Source: Novosphingobium huizhouense (lineage in GTDB: Bacteria > Pseudomonadota > Alphaproteobacteria > Sphingomonadales > Sphingomonadaceae). From it: 64,000 nt of DNA. Positions 32,261 to 40,233 of this stretch are shown here, in pieces. The position numbers and the translations under genes are program-made. The notes below the pieces were generated by a model. The model was not told the DNA's origin and did not search any database. It saw only the letters and a program-made list of their open reading frames with translations. Within the stretch, counting starts at the first letter, position 1, and every line of letters starts with the position of its first letter. The stretch spans positions 496,001 to 560,000 of the forward strand of contig NZ_JAILXZ010000002.1 in assembly GCF_020179475.1 (NCBI RefSeq). Direction: 5' to 3'.

Positions 32261-33331
32261 GTGAATCTCGAACTCGACGAAGACCTGCGCATGCTGGCTG
32301 ACAGCGTGAGCGGCTGGCTCAAGCAATACCTGCCCTTCGACCGGCGGCGCGAACTGCGCGGCGGCGCAGCGATGCGCGCGTTCTGGGACGAGATGCAGGG
32401 CGCGCTCGGGATTGCCGGCGCAGGGCTTCCCGAAGCCTGGGGCGGATTCGGGCACGGCCCCGAAGCGCACATGGTCGTGGCCGAGGCGCTGGGCAGCGCG
32501 CTCGCCCCTACCCCGTACATCGAAAGCCCGGTGGTTGTCGGCACGCTGCTGGCGAAGCTCGGCGGCCACGACGAACTGGGCGCGGCGCTCGCGGCGGGCA
32601 AGCTGGTCGTGCTCGGCTGGGAGGAAGAGCAAAGCCGGGGCGATGCCCGCTCGGTGCGGACGCAGGCGGTGCAGGACGGCGCGAGCTGGCGGCTCACCGG
32701 GACAAAGCGCGCGGTTCGCTGGGCCGCCCAGGCCGATACGGTGCTGGCGACCGCACGGACCACGGACGGGCTCGCCCTGTTCCGCATCGACGGGGCGGCA
32801 CCCACCCGCGACTATCGCCTGATCGACGACCATCCTGCGGCCGACCTGCTGCTCGACGCGACTCCTGCCACGCTGATTGCTGCGGGCGATGCCGCCGAGG
32901 CGGCGATCCTTGCTGCGGTCGATGCGGGGACCGCCGCAGTCTGCGCCGAAGGCGTCGGCCTGATGCGCACGCTGCTCGACGACACCGTCGACTATACCAA
33001 GCAGCGCAAGCAGTTCGGCCAGGCCCTCGCCTCGTTCCAGGTGCTGCAGCATCGCATGGTCGACATGCGCATCCAGCTCGAACAGAGCGCGGCCGCAGCG
33101 ATCCTCGCGGCGCTGCGCGGCAACGATCCGGCGGCGGTCTCCGCCGCCAAGGCGCAAGTCGGCGAAGCGGCGCGCTACATCGGCCAGCAGGCGGTGCAAT
33201 TGCACGGCGGCATGGGCCTGACCGAGGAGCTGCGCGTCGGCCACTACTTCCGTCGCACCACCGCGATCGAGAACCAGTTCGGCGACGCCGACGCGCACAC
33301 CAGGCGCTATCGCAAGCTCAAGGTCGCCTGA
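32261..33331 (+). CDS. Acyl-CoA dehydrogenase, subunit-type 1
   Basis: 356 aa, shorter than the usual 380-400. It has the fold of the family: LGIAGAGLPEAWGGFGHGPE near residue 47-66, YTKQRKQFGQALASFQVLQH (FAD-binding C-terminal helices), and QLHGGMGLTEELRVGHYFRR. Short dehydrogenases of this kind often pair with a second, longer subunit to form alpha2beta2 enzymes, as in the mycobacterial FadE26-27 and FadE28-29 pairs that oxidise sterol side chains. The longer partner would be the convergent gene at 33403-34632. GTG start with GGGAG eight bases upstream. Confidence 0.9.
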   Translation: MNLELDEDLRMLADSVSGWLKQYLPFDRRRELRGGAAMRAFWDEMQGALGIAGAGLPEAWGGFGHGPEAHMVVAEALGSALAPTPYIESPVVVGTLLAKLGGHDELGAALAAGKLVVLGWEEEQSRGDARSVRTQAVQDGASWRLTGTKRAVRWAAQADTVLATARTTDGLALFRIDGAAPTRDYRLIDDHPAADLLLDATPATLIAAGDAAEAAILAAVDAGTAAVCAEGVGLMRTLLDDTVDYTKQRKQFGQALASFQVLQHRMVDMRIQLEQSAAAAILAALRGNDPAAVSAAKAQVGEAARYIGQQAVQLHGGMGLTEELRVGHYFRRTTAIENQFGDADAHTRRYRKLKVA

Positions 33332-33354
33332 CCCGCGCTTTCCAGGCAAAAAAG

Positions 33355-33391
33355 AAGGCCCCGGAACCGGCCTGGTTCCGGGGCCTTTTTT
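33355..33391. terminator. Bidirectional terminator between the acyl-CoA dehydrogenase genes
   Basis: AAGGCCCCGGAACC (33355-33368) and GGTTCCGGGGCCTT (33374-33387) form a perfect 14-bp stem with loop GGCCT, flanked by an A run on the left and T run on the right. It can terminate both convergent transcripts. Confidence 0.93.
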
Positions 33392-33402
33392 CGTTCACCC
33401 GG

Positions 33403-34632
33403 TCAGAGGCCGAGGACGCGCTTGGCAAGGATGTTGCGCTGGATCTCGTTCGAGCCGGCGTAGATCGGCCCTGCCCGCTCGTTGAAGTAGCGCAAGGGCG
33501 CCAGCGCCTGCCACACTTCGCCGATGCTGCCGCCGTCCTCGGGCGGAGTGTAGTTCGGCACCGGCCCGCCGGGACGGGTGACGTGCGGCTGGTAGACGGT
33601 GCCGGTCGTGCCCGCGGCGCGATAGGCGAGCTCGGTCATCTCGGTCGCGAGTTCGGTGCCAAGCACCTTCATCATCGACGACAGCGCGCCGACAGAACCG
33701 TCGTCGCGCGCGCCGGCGAGCAGCTTGAATTCGAGCACTTCGAGCACGTCGAGCTTCATCATCAGCCGGGCGAGCCGCGAAGCGAAGACTTCGTCGTCGA
33801 GCAGCATGCCATCGGGCGTCGGCGTGTTGCGCGCGTTCTCGCGCAGCGCTTCGGCGCGGACCTTGAGCCCGGCGGAATAGCCGCGCGCGCCGCGCTCGAA
33901 TTCGAGCAGGTACTTGGCGACGGTCCAGCCGTCGTCGATCGCGCCGACCGCGTTGCTCTTGGGCACGCGCACATCGGTGAAGAACACCTGGTTCTGCACC
34001 GTCTCGCCCGAGGTCATCACCAGCGGGCGGACCGTGACGCCGGGGCTGGTCATGTCGACCAGCAGGAAGGTGATCCCCTGCTGCGGGCGAAGCCCGCGCG
34101 TCGTGCGCACGAGGCAGAACATCCAGTTCGCCTGCTGCGCGTGCGTCGTCCAGATCTTCGAGCCGTTGAGGATCAGGTCGTCGCCATCGGCATCGGCGCG
34201 CATCTGCAGCGAAGCGAGGTCCGAGCCCGACTGCGGCTCGCTGTAGCCCTGGCAGAAGAACACTTCGCCCGAGAGGATGCGCGGCAGGAAGAACGCCTTC
34301 TGCTCGGGCGTGCCATAGGCCTGGATCACATAGGCGACCATGTGGATGCCCATCGGCGATACCGGCGGCGCGCCGGCCAGGATGCGCTCGCGCTCGAACA
34401 GGTAGTGCTGCGCGTCGGTCCAGTCCTGGCCGCCGTGCTCCACCTGCCAGTGCGGCGCGGCCCAGCCTTTGGCATGGAGCTTGGCCTGCCATTCCATGCC
34501 GAGGTCGTGGTCGCCGTAGACGCTGGTCATCAGCTTCCCGGCGTCGCGCAGTTCGGGGGTCAGTTCGCTTTCGAAGAATTCGCGGGCCTGCGCCGCAAAT
34601 GCAAGGTCCTCAGCCGTCCACTCCAGGTCCAT
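33403..34632 (-). CDS. Acyl-CoA dehydrogenase, subunit-type 2
   Basis: 409 aa. N-terminal, middle and C-terminal acyl-CoA dehydrogenase domains are visible: FFCQGYSEPQSGSDLASLQM (substrate/FAD loop), WTTHAQQANWMFCLVRTT and the closing AGPIYAGSNEIQRNILAKRV. The family catalyses alpha,beta-dehydrogenation of acyl-CoA with FAD. It may form a heterotetramer with the shorter enzyme encoded convergently. Its ATG lies only eight bases from a 40-bp perfect palindrome whose proximal arm carries the likely Shine-Dalgarno sequence. Confidence 0.93.
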   Translation of the reverse strand: MDLEWTAEDLAFAAQAREFFESELTPELRDAGKLMTSVYGDHDLGMEWQAKLHAKGWAAPHWQVEHGGQDWTDAQHYLFERERILAGAPPVSPMGIHMVAYVIQAYGTPEQKAFFLPRILSGEVFFCQGYSEPQSGSDLASLQMRADADGDDLILNGSKIWTTHAQQANWMFCLVRTTRGLRPQQGITFLLVDMTSPGVTVRPLVMTSGETVQNQVFFTDVRVPKSNAVGAIDDGWTVAKYLLEFERGARGYSAGLKVRAEALRENARNTPTPDGMLLDDEVFASRLARLMMKLDVLEVLEFKLLAGARDDGSVGALSSMMKVLGTELATEMTELAYRAAGTTGTVYQPHVTRPGGPVPNYTPPEDGGSIGEVWQALAPLRYFNERAGPIYAGSNEIQRNILAKRVLGL

Positions 34633-34640
34633 CGTCTCGT

Positions 34641-34680
34641 TCCGTCTCTTGTTTATCAGAGTTGATAAACAAGAGACGGA
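34641..34680. promoter_or_regulatory. 40-bp perfect palindrome containing operator site 3
   Basis: Arms of 18 bp (34641-34658 and 34663-34680) are perfect inverted repeats around GAGT. The centre is TTATCA-GAGT-TGATAA (34653-34668), the same operator as sites 1 and 2. In RNA from the minus strand the palindrome would form a stable hairpin just before the ATG of acyl-CoA dehydrogenase 2, holding the purine-rich AGAGACGGA ribosome-binding region in its 3' arm. Confidence 0.8.
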
Positions 34681-34696
34681 GGACCTGCAAGGCTCG

Positions 34697-35395
34697 TCAT
34701 GCGGCGATCAGCCCCGACAGCATCCGGCGCGCGCATTCGCCGATCAGCGTGCGGTGCGGTTCTTCCGAGGCGCTGCCACCGAGGAAGGCGCTGGCGACCG
34801 GCTCGTCGCGCGTCAGCGAGGACAGCGAGGCGAGCAGCATCATCGCGCCGACGCGGTCGCCCTCGACGGTGGCCGAGCGGCCGCGGGCGATGGCGATGAG
34901 CTCGGCGACCAGTTCCATGCCCGGCTTCCACAGCTCCTCGTAGAGCAGGTGGTAGCCCGGTCCCTGCTCGCTCAGTTCGCGCAGCACGAAATCGGTGGCG
35001 AGGCGCTGTTCGTCGTCGGCGGTGATCGCGGCGACCAGCGTGGCGAGGATCTTCTCGAGCCAGATCCGCGCCTGGTCGGCGGTGAGGCTGCCGTCGTCGG
35101 CCGCGCAGCGCGCCGCCGCGGCGACCGGCAGCAGCCGCCGGCGATGCTGCTCGACGATCTCTTCGGCGCAGGCGAGGTGCAGGCCGTCCTTGTTGCCGAA
35201 GTGGTAGGCGATCACCGGCAGCGTCACGCCCGCGGCGCTGGCGATCATCCGCGTCGTCGCCCCGGCAAAGCCCTCCTGCGCGAAGCAGGCCATGCCGACG
35301 CGCAGGATGCGCTGGCGCGTCGTCTCCGGTTCGGGGGACACTTCGAGCGGGGAAAGCGGTGCGGAAAGCAGTCGATCGATCATCGCCGCAGCCAT
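34697..35395 (-). CDS. TetR-family regulator (CecR-like C-terminus)
   Basis: 232 aa. The helix-turn-helix domain is at about 27-72 (QRILRVGMACFAQEGFAGAT, MIASAAGVTLPVIAYHFGNK). The C-terminal part (LEKILATLVAAITADDEQRL, LRELSEQGPGYHLLYEELWK) matches the CecR/DUF1956 type. The start is uncertain (35395 or 35383), as no strong ribosome-binding sequence precedes either. It is divergent from the MpaB-type oxygenase gene and may control it. A second regulator in the island suggests two signals or a duplicated system. Confidence 0.88.
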   Translation of the reverse strand: MAAAMIDRLLSAPLSPLEVSPEPETTRQRILRVGMACFAQEGFAGATTRMIASAAGVTLPVIAYHFGNKDGLHLACAEEIVEQHRRRLLPVAAAARCAADDGSLTADQARIWLEKILATLVAAITADDEQRLATDFVLRELSEQGPGYHLLYEELWKPGMELVAELIAIARGRSATVEGDRVGAMMLLASLSSLTRDEPVASAFLGGSASEEPHRTLIGECARRMLSGLIAA

Positions 35396-35427
35396 AGCGG
35401 TGAAGCGCTTGCAGGGGAACCTGTCGA

Positions 35428-35453
35428 ATGATAAGCCCTATATCATTTGATAG
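35428..35453. promoter_or_regulatory. Inverted repeats in the TetR2/MpaB-type divergent promoter
   Basis: AATGATA (35428-35434) pairs with TATCATT (35442-35448), and TATCA-TT-TGATA (35442-35453) overlaps it. The half-sites look like those of the TTATCA-N4-TGATAA family but the spacing differs, so this may be the site of the second TetR. Confidence 0.45.
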
Positions 35454-35473
35454 GTTTATTGAAGGCAACAACG

Positions 35474-36421
35474 ATGGCATTGCACGATCCCGAGACGGCG
35501 CCCCTCGACCCGGCCATGGCCCAGCGCGTCAGGGCGGCAGCGCAGCGCGAGTGGACCGTCGACTATCGCGCGCCCGCTGGCGAGCCGTCGCTCGTCCCGC
35601 CCGATTCCGTGCAGTGGAAGGTCTTCCGCAACATGATCGCGATGGGCGTCGGCGGCGTCGCGGCGGTCCTGCTCGAATTTGCCGACGCCCGTATCCGGAG
35701 CGGGGTCTGGGATCATTCGGTCTATCCGGTCGATCCGATCGGCCGCTCTCGCCGCACCGGTCTGGCGGCCATGGTCGGGGTCTACGGTCCTGAATCGATG
35801 GCGCGCAAGGTGATCGCGGGCGTGACGCGCATGCATGCCAAGGTCGGCGGCACGACGCCTTCGGGCCGGGCGTACAAGGCGCTCGAGCCCGAATTGCTGA
35901 ACTGGGTCCACGCAACCGCAGCGTTCGGTTTCATGAAGGCCTACCACACCTTCGTCCGCCCGCTGTCGGATGCGGACCAGACCCGCTTCTTCGAGGAAGG
36001 CGCGCCGATTGCAGCGCTGTACGGCGTGACCCACGCTGCCGCGTCGGAAGCCGATTTCATGGCGATGATGGAGGCCCTGCTTCCCGATTTCGAGCCGCAC
36101 CCGATCAACACCGAATTCCTCGACATCATCGCATCGGGCAAGGCGGCCCCGGGGACGCCGAAGTTTCTCCACCGGGCGCTGGCGCGCGGCGCGGTCTCGA
36201 TCCTTCCGCCGGTGGTCCGCGAGCGGCTCGAACTCGGCGCAGAATGGGATCTGACGGCACGCGACCGTGCCGCGCTCAAGATTGCCGGCCGGCTTGCGGA
36301 CACCTGGCGCGATACCACCTCGCCTGCCTGGCACGCCGCGGAGCGCCTGGGCCTTCCGGGCAGCTTTGCGTGGTTGCCAAGCGAACGCCAGCAACGCATT
36401 CTGGCGCAACGACAGGCATGA
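35474..36421 (+). CDS. MpaB/latex-clearing-protein-like oxygenase (DUF2236)
   Basis: 315 aa. GGVAAVLLEFADARIRSGVW (about 56-75) and VTRMHAKVGGTTPSGRAYKA (about 116-135), then LLNWVHATAAFGFMKAYHTF, are the core motifs of the DUF2236 family. That family includes fungal MpaB, which cleaves a farnesyl-chain double bond oxidatively, and relatives of the rubber oxygenase Lcp. Members bind b-type heme through conserved His. The reaction here is not known, but oxidative cleavage of an isoprenoid-like chain would fit the acyl-CoA enzymes around it. It is followed 34 bp later by the CoA-ligase gene. Confidence 0.85.
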   Translation: MALHDPETAPLDPAMAQRVRAAAQREWTVDYRAPAGEPSLVPPDSVQWKVFRNMIAMGVGGVAAVLLEFADARIRSGVWDHSVYPVDPIGRSRRTGLAAMVGVYGPESMARKVIAGVTRMHAKVGGTTPSGRAYKALEPELLNWVHATAAFGFMKAYHTFVRPLSDADQTRFFEEGAPIAALYGVTHAAASEADFMAMMEALLPDFEPHPINTEFLDIIASGKAAPGTPKFLHRALARGAVSILPPVVRERLELGAEWDLTARDRAALKIAGRLADTWRDTTSPAWHAAERLGLPGSFAWLPSERQQRILAQRQA

Positions 36422-36455
36422 CGACCGGCGGGACAGCCGGTTGCGGGGGATCGGG

Positions 36456-38045
36456 ATGACACAGGGCACGCTCGCCGCGACGGCGGCGGATACCGTCGCG
36501 CGCACGGCGCACCTCTTCACTTTCGACGGCTTCATCCGTTTCTGGGCGGCGGACCGCCCGCACCGCGTCGCGCTCGACGGCCCCGATGCGACGCTGGACT
36601 TCGCCGCGCTGGAGGACGCCACCGCGCGCGTCATCGGCGCGCTCGCCGATCTCGGCATCGGCAAGGGCGACCGCATCGCCTGGGTCGGCAAGAACTGCGC
36701 GCTCTACTTCACGCTGTTCTATGCCGCCGCGCGCGCAGGGATCGTGATGGTGCCGATCGGCTGGCGGCTCGCCGAGGCCGAGGCGCGGTGGATCGCCCAG
36801 AATGCCGAGGTGCGCGCGATGTTCCTGGGCGACGGGTTCGACCATCTCGCCGAGACCTTCGCGACGCTTCCCGGACTGGAGGCCTGCCTGACCGCGGACG
36901 CGGCGCGGCGGCGGATCGCGGCGGCGCGGCCCGCCGGTTTCGCGCCCGCAGGACCGCACGATCCGGTGCTGCAGCTCTATACGTCGGGCACCACCGGCAA
37001 CCCCAAGGGCGCGGTGCTGTCGAACATGAACCTGTTCGGCCTGCGCAAGCAGCACGCCGGTCAGGAACCGCACCAGGCATTCGACGACGACGAGGCGATC
37101 CTCGTGACGATGCCGTGCGCGCACATCGGCGGCACCGGGCTCGGCGTGAACGCTTTGGCTGCGGGCCTGCCGGCGGTGATCCTCGCCGAGTTCGATCCGC
37201 GCGAGGTGTTCGATGCGGTCGAGCGCAAGGGCGTGACGCGCTTCTTCATCGTGCCCGCCGCGCTGCAGATGCTGTTGCGCCACCCCGACTGCGCCAGCGT
37301 CGACTTCAGCCGCATCCGCACCATCGTCTACGGCGCGAGCCCGATCCCGCTCGAACTGCTGCGCGAATGCATCGCGATGTTCGATGCAGGCTTCGTCCAG
37401 GCCTATGGCATGACCGAGACCGCCGGCACCTTCTGCACGTTGCCGCCCGAGGACCACACGAGCGAGGGCAATGCGCGGATGCGCTCGGCCGGGCGCCCCC
37501 TCCCCGGCGTCGAGGTGCGCATCGTCGACGAGCAGGGCCAGGTGCTGCCGCCGGGAGAAGTGGGCGAGATCCAGACGCGCTCGACCAACAACATGATCTG
37601 CTACTGGAAGCTGCCCGAGGCGACGCGCGCGACGCTGACCGACGACGGCTGGCTGGCAACCGGCGATGCGGGATCGCTCGACGCCGACGGCTATGTCCAC
37701 ATCCAGGACCGGATCAAGGACATGATCATCTCGGGCGGCGAAAACGTCTATCCCGCGCAAGTCGAGAGCGCGATCTACGGCCACCCCGACGTCGCCGAAG
37801 TGGCGGTGATCGGCGTGCCCGACGAAAAGTGGGGCGAGGCGGTCAAGGCGATCTGCGTGCCCCGCCCCGGCCATGCGATCGATCCGGCGAGCGTGATCGC
37901 CTGGACGCGCGAGCGGCTGGCCGGGTTCAAGGTGCCCAAGAGCGTCGACGTGATCGAGGCGCTGCCGCGCAACGCCTCGGGCAAGATCCTGCGCCGCGCG
38001 CTGCGCGCGCCCTACTGGCAGGGGATGGATCGCCAGGTCCACTGA
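36456..38045 (+). CDS. Acyl-CoA synthetase (AMP-forming)
   Basis: 529 aa. Adenylation motifs are complete: YTSGTTGNPKGAVLSNMN (P-loop), YGMTETAGTF (A5), GDAGSLDADGYVHIQDRIKD (A7-A8) with ISGGENVYP, and catalytic Lys in NASGKILRR. It activates a carboxylic acid with ATP and CoA, the entry step for beta-oxidation. The substrate class (fatty, sterol-like or aryl) cannot be fixed. Start ATG 36456 follows CGGGGGA. It lies in an operon with the MpaB-type gene. Confidence 0.94.
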   Translation: MTQGTLAATAADTVARTAHLFTFDGFIRFWAADRPHRVALDGPDATLDFAALEDATARVIGALADLGIGKGDRIAWVGKNCALYFTLFYAAARAGIVMVPIGWRLAEAEARWIAQNAEVRAMFLGDGFDHLAETFATLPGLEACLTADAARRRIAAARPAGFAPAGPHDPVLQLYTSGTTGNPKGAVLSNMNLFGLRKQHAGQEPHQAFDDDEAILVTMPCAHIGGTGLGVNALAAGLPAVILAEFDPREVFDAVERKGVTRFFIVPAALQMLLRHPDCASVDFSRIRTIVYGASPIPLELLRECIAMFDAGFVQAYGMTETAGTFCTLPPEDHTSEGNARMRSAGRPLPGVEVRIVDEQGQVLPPGEVGEIQTRSTNNMICYWKLPEATRATLTDDGWLATGDAGSLDADGYVHIQDRIKDMIISGGENVYPAQVESAIYGHPDVAEVAVIGVPDEKWGEAVKAICVPRPGHAIDPASVIAWTRERLAGFKVPKSVDVIEALPRNASGKILRRALRAPYWQGMDRQVH

Positions 38046-38051
38046 CCTGGC

Positions 38052-38068
38052 GGGCGCGGAGTGCGCCC
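38052..38068. terminator. Short hairpin between convergent genes
   Basis: GGGCGC (38052-38057) and GCGCCC (38063-38068) around GGAGT. It sits between the ligase and dioxygenase 3' ends; no T run, so weak. Confidence 0.35.
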
Positions 38069-38069
38069 C

Positions 38070-38882
38070 TCAGGCGGGCGACTTGCCGTTGACGAGGCCG
38101 AGGCCCTCGGTGCGGAAGCCGAGCAGCGTCAGCGCCTCGTCGCTCGCAAACTGGCGCATCTCCGGCCGCAGCGACAGAGCCCAGTTTTCCTGCTGGCGGT
38201 AGATCGGCCGGGTGTACCAGGCGAACACCCCGGCGCGGGTCTGGTCGGCGGTCACGTTGTGCCCGGTCTTGTGCCAGACGCGGCTTTCGAAGATCGCGAT
38301 CGAGCCGGCCGGCGCGACGATCGCCGCGGTCTCCACTTCAGCTTCCTCGGGGCGCGGCGCGCGGTTGAGCCTGTGGCTGCCGGGGACGAAACGCGTGCCG
38401 CCGTTCGCCTCGGTGAAATCGTCGAGGCACCAGGCGACGTTCATGCCCTGCGGCTCGGCAGGCCAGGGTTCGGGCACGAAGATCTGGTCGGCGTGGAGGA
38501 TCATCTCGCCCCCGCCCGGCCCCGTCACGTTGGCCGAGAGGTTGCCGAGCAGCGCCGGCCAACCGAGCAGCGCCTTGACGTAGTCGAGCGCGATCGGGTG
38601 GAAGGCGAGGTCCTCGAACAAGGGATCGCGGCTGAGCACGTTCCAGACGCGCTGGTTGCTGTCGTCGTGGCCATAGTCGAGCGAGAACTTCTGCTCGCGC
38701 CCCCGCGCCCGATCCGACGCGGCGGCGCGGTAGAGCGCATCGCGCGTGGCCTTCAGCGTATCGCCGGTCAGCACGTCGGGCACGATGGTCAGGCCATGCT
38801 CGGCGATGTTCTTCAGCCCCTGTGCCAGATCGCGCGTGGGTTCGGGCAGGACGACCGGCCGTGCGGTGGTGGTCGTGTTCAC
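38070..38882 (-). CDS. Phytanoyl-CoA dioxygenase (PhyH) family protein 2
   Basis: 270 aa. The Fe(II)/2-oxoglutarate facial triad is readable: HAD at His130/Asp132 (EMILHADQIF) and the distal His in RVWHKTGHN (His204 or 208). The 2-oxoglutarate Arg is in TRAGVFAWYTRP (Arg216). PhyH enzymes hydroxylate acyl-CoAs or small hydrophobic acids. It starts at GTG 38882, overlapping the stop of the preceding PhyH gene as GTGA, with GGGGGA just upstream. The two share about the same architecture and may act together or on successive intermediates. Confidence 0.88.
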   Translation of the reverse strand: MNTTTTARPVVLPEPTRDLAQGLKNIAEHGLTIVPDVLTGDTLKATRDALYRAAASDRARGREQKFSLDYGHDDSNQRVWNVLSRDPLFEDLAFHPIALDYVKALLGWPALLGNLSANVTGPGGGEMILHADQIFVPEPWPAEPQGMNVAWCLDDFTEANGGTRFVPGSHRLNRAPRPEEAEVETAAIVAPAGSIAIFESRVWHKTGHNVTADQTRAGVFAWYTRPIYRQQENWALSLRPEMRQFASDEALTLLGFRTEGLGLVNGKSPA

Positions 38883-39703
38883 AGCTTCCCCCTGACGCCT
38901 TCCTGGCGGTTGACGTGGCCATCGACGATGCCGGTGTTGGCGGTGACGCCAAGCCCCAGCCAGATCTGCATCTGCTCGCTCAGCGAGGCTTGCGTCTCGG
39001 GGCTGAGCGCTGCGTTCCAGTTGACCTGCGGGCGCAGGAACGGCTTGGTATAGTAGCCGAACAGCAGCGGGCGCTCCTCGTCCTGCGTGATGTTCGCGCC
39101 CGAGGTGTGCCACATCCGCCCGTCCATCGCGACGATCGAGCCGGCGGGCGCGACGAACGATTCGAGCAGGTCGCGGGCGTTCTCCGGAACGTCCGCGCGG
39201 GTGCGCCACTTGTGGCTGCCCTTGATGTGCAGTGTGCCGCCGTTTTCGAAGCGCACGTCGGACAGGCACCAGATGATGTTGATCGCCCACGGCTCCAGCC
39301 AGGGTTCGGGCACCACCAGCGACTGGTCCGAATGGAGGAACATCGAGCCCGAGCCCGGCCGCGCGATGTTGGCGGTGAAGTTCGAGATCAGGAACTCCTC
39401 GCCCAGCAGCGCCTGCACCAGTTCGACGCCAAGCGGATGCTGGATCAGGTCGCGGAACACGGCATCGTGTTCGAGCAGGTAGAACACCCGCACGTTGGCC
39501 GCATTGGGATCGAGGATCGGCATGTAGGTCGAAACCCCCTGCCGCTCGCTCGCCTCGGCGGCGCGGTAGAGCCGGCGGACCACCTCGGCCACCTCGTCGA
39601 GCGCGAGCACGCCGGGCACGACGCAATAGCCTTCTTCGACAAGTTGCTGTTTCTGTTCGCTTAAATCGCGCGGACGGGTCTCGCCCTCGGCCAAGGTCGC
39701 CAT
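38879..39703 (-). CDS. Phytanoyl-CoA dioxygenase (PhyH) family protein 1
   Basis: 274 aa. His124-x-Asp126 (MFLHSDQSLVV) and the distal His199 (RMWHTSGAN) form the iron site; ERPLLFGYYTKP carries the Arg for 2-oxoglutarate. The second metal-binding half is preceded by FENGGTLHIKGSHKW. Translationally coupled to PhyH protein 2. The divergent promoter to the VOC gene holds operator site 4. A shorter N-terminus is chosen (ATG 39703) than the open frame to 39748. Confidence 0.9.
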   Translation of the reverse strand: MATLAEGETRPRDLSEQKQQLVEEGYCVVPGVLALDEVAEVVRRLYRAAEASERQGVSTYMPILDPNAANVRVFYLLEHDAVFRDLIQHPLGVELVQALLGEEFLISNFTANIARPGSGSMFLHSDQSLVVPEPWLEPWAINIIWCLSDVRFENGGTLHIKGSHKWRTRADVPENARDLLESFVAPAGSIVAMDGRMWHTSGANITQDEERPLLFGYYTKPFLRPQVNWNAALSPETQASLSEQMQIWLGLGVTANTGIVDGHVNRQEGVRGKL

Positions 39704-39778
39704 GTCAGGTCCACTCCGTTGGGGCGGCCTCTGCCGGGCCTGCCTCACAGGATCGAAGCGTCCTGCGGGCGAAACTTG

Positions 39779-39794
39779 TTGTCAACGCTGATAA
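39779..39794. promoter_or_regulatory. TTATCA-N4-TGATAA operator, site 4 (one mismatch)
   Basis: TTGTCA-ACGC-TGATAA, one base different from the perfect sites. It lies in the divergent region between the PhyH pair and the VOC/SnoaL genes, 75 bp before PhyH protein 1 and 52 bp before the VOC start. Confidence 0.55.
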
Positions 39795-39846
39795 TGCCTT
39801 CCACCATGAAATAGTGGTCAGAATCGACCAGTTTAGGGAGAGTTGC

Positions 39847-40212
39847 GTGACAAGATTGTCGATGACGAAGCTGGTGGTCTCCGATCTGGAGGCTTCGGTG
39901 GCGTTCTATGCCGCGGTCTGCGGCTTCAAGGAGACCGGCCGATTCTCGCTCGGGCCGATGACCGAGGTGATCATGGCCTCGGCCGACGGCAAGGGCGCGG
40001 GGCTGGTGATCCTGACCGACGACACCTCGCCCGGCACCGGCGAATGCGTGCTGGTGTTCGACACCGACGACCTCGCCGCCTTCCAGGGCCGGGTCGAGGC
40101 GAACGGCGGCAAGACCACCACGCCGATCACCAAGCTCGACCAGCTGGGCATCAGCTTCGCCATGTTCACCGACAACGCCGGCCACATCGTCGAAGGCATC
40201 CAGCGCGGCTGA
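39847..40212 (+). CDS. VOC (glyoxalase/dioxygenase fold) family protein
   Basis: 121 aa, one vicinal-oxygen-chelate module pair: TKLVVSDLEASVAFYAAVCG at the start and FAMFTDNAGHIVEGIQ at the end. Such proteins isomerise, epimerise or cleave small metal-bound substrates, or bind ligands. GTG 39847 has AGGGAG just upstream; ATG 39862 is the alternative. It is 21 bp ahead of the SnoaL-like gene and forms an operon with it. Confidence 0.82.
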   Translation: MTRLSMTKLVVSDLEASVAFYAAVCGFKETGRFSLGPMTEVIMASADGKGAGLVILTDDTSPGTGECVLVFDTDDLAAFQGRVEANGGKTTTPITKLDQLGISFAMFTDNAGHIVEGIQRG

Positions 40213-40233
40213 GCGCAAGCAGGGAGACATTCC

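Noticed and set aside
38070..39626. 518-codon fused PhyH frame
   Set aside because: The upstream half is a shadow of PhyH protein 1; the GTG at 38882 with GGGGGA and GTGA overlap marks the real start.
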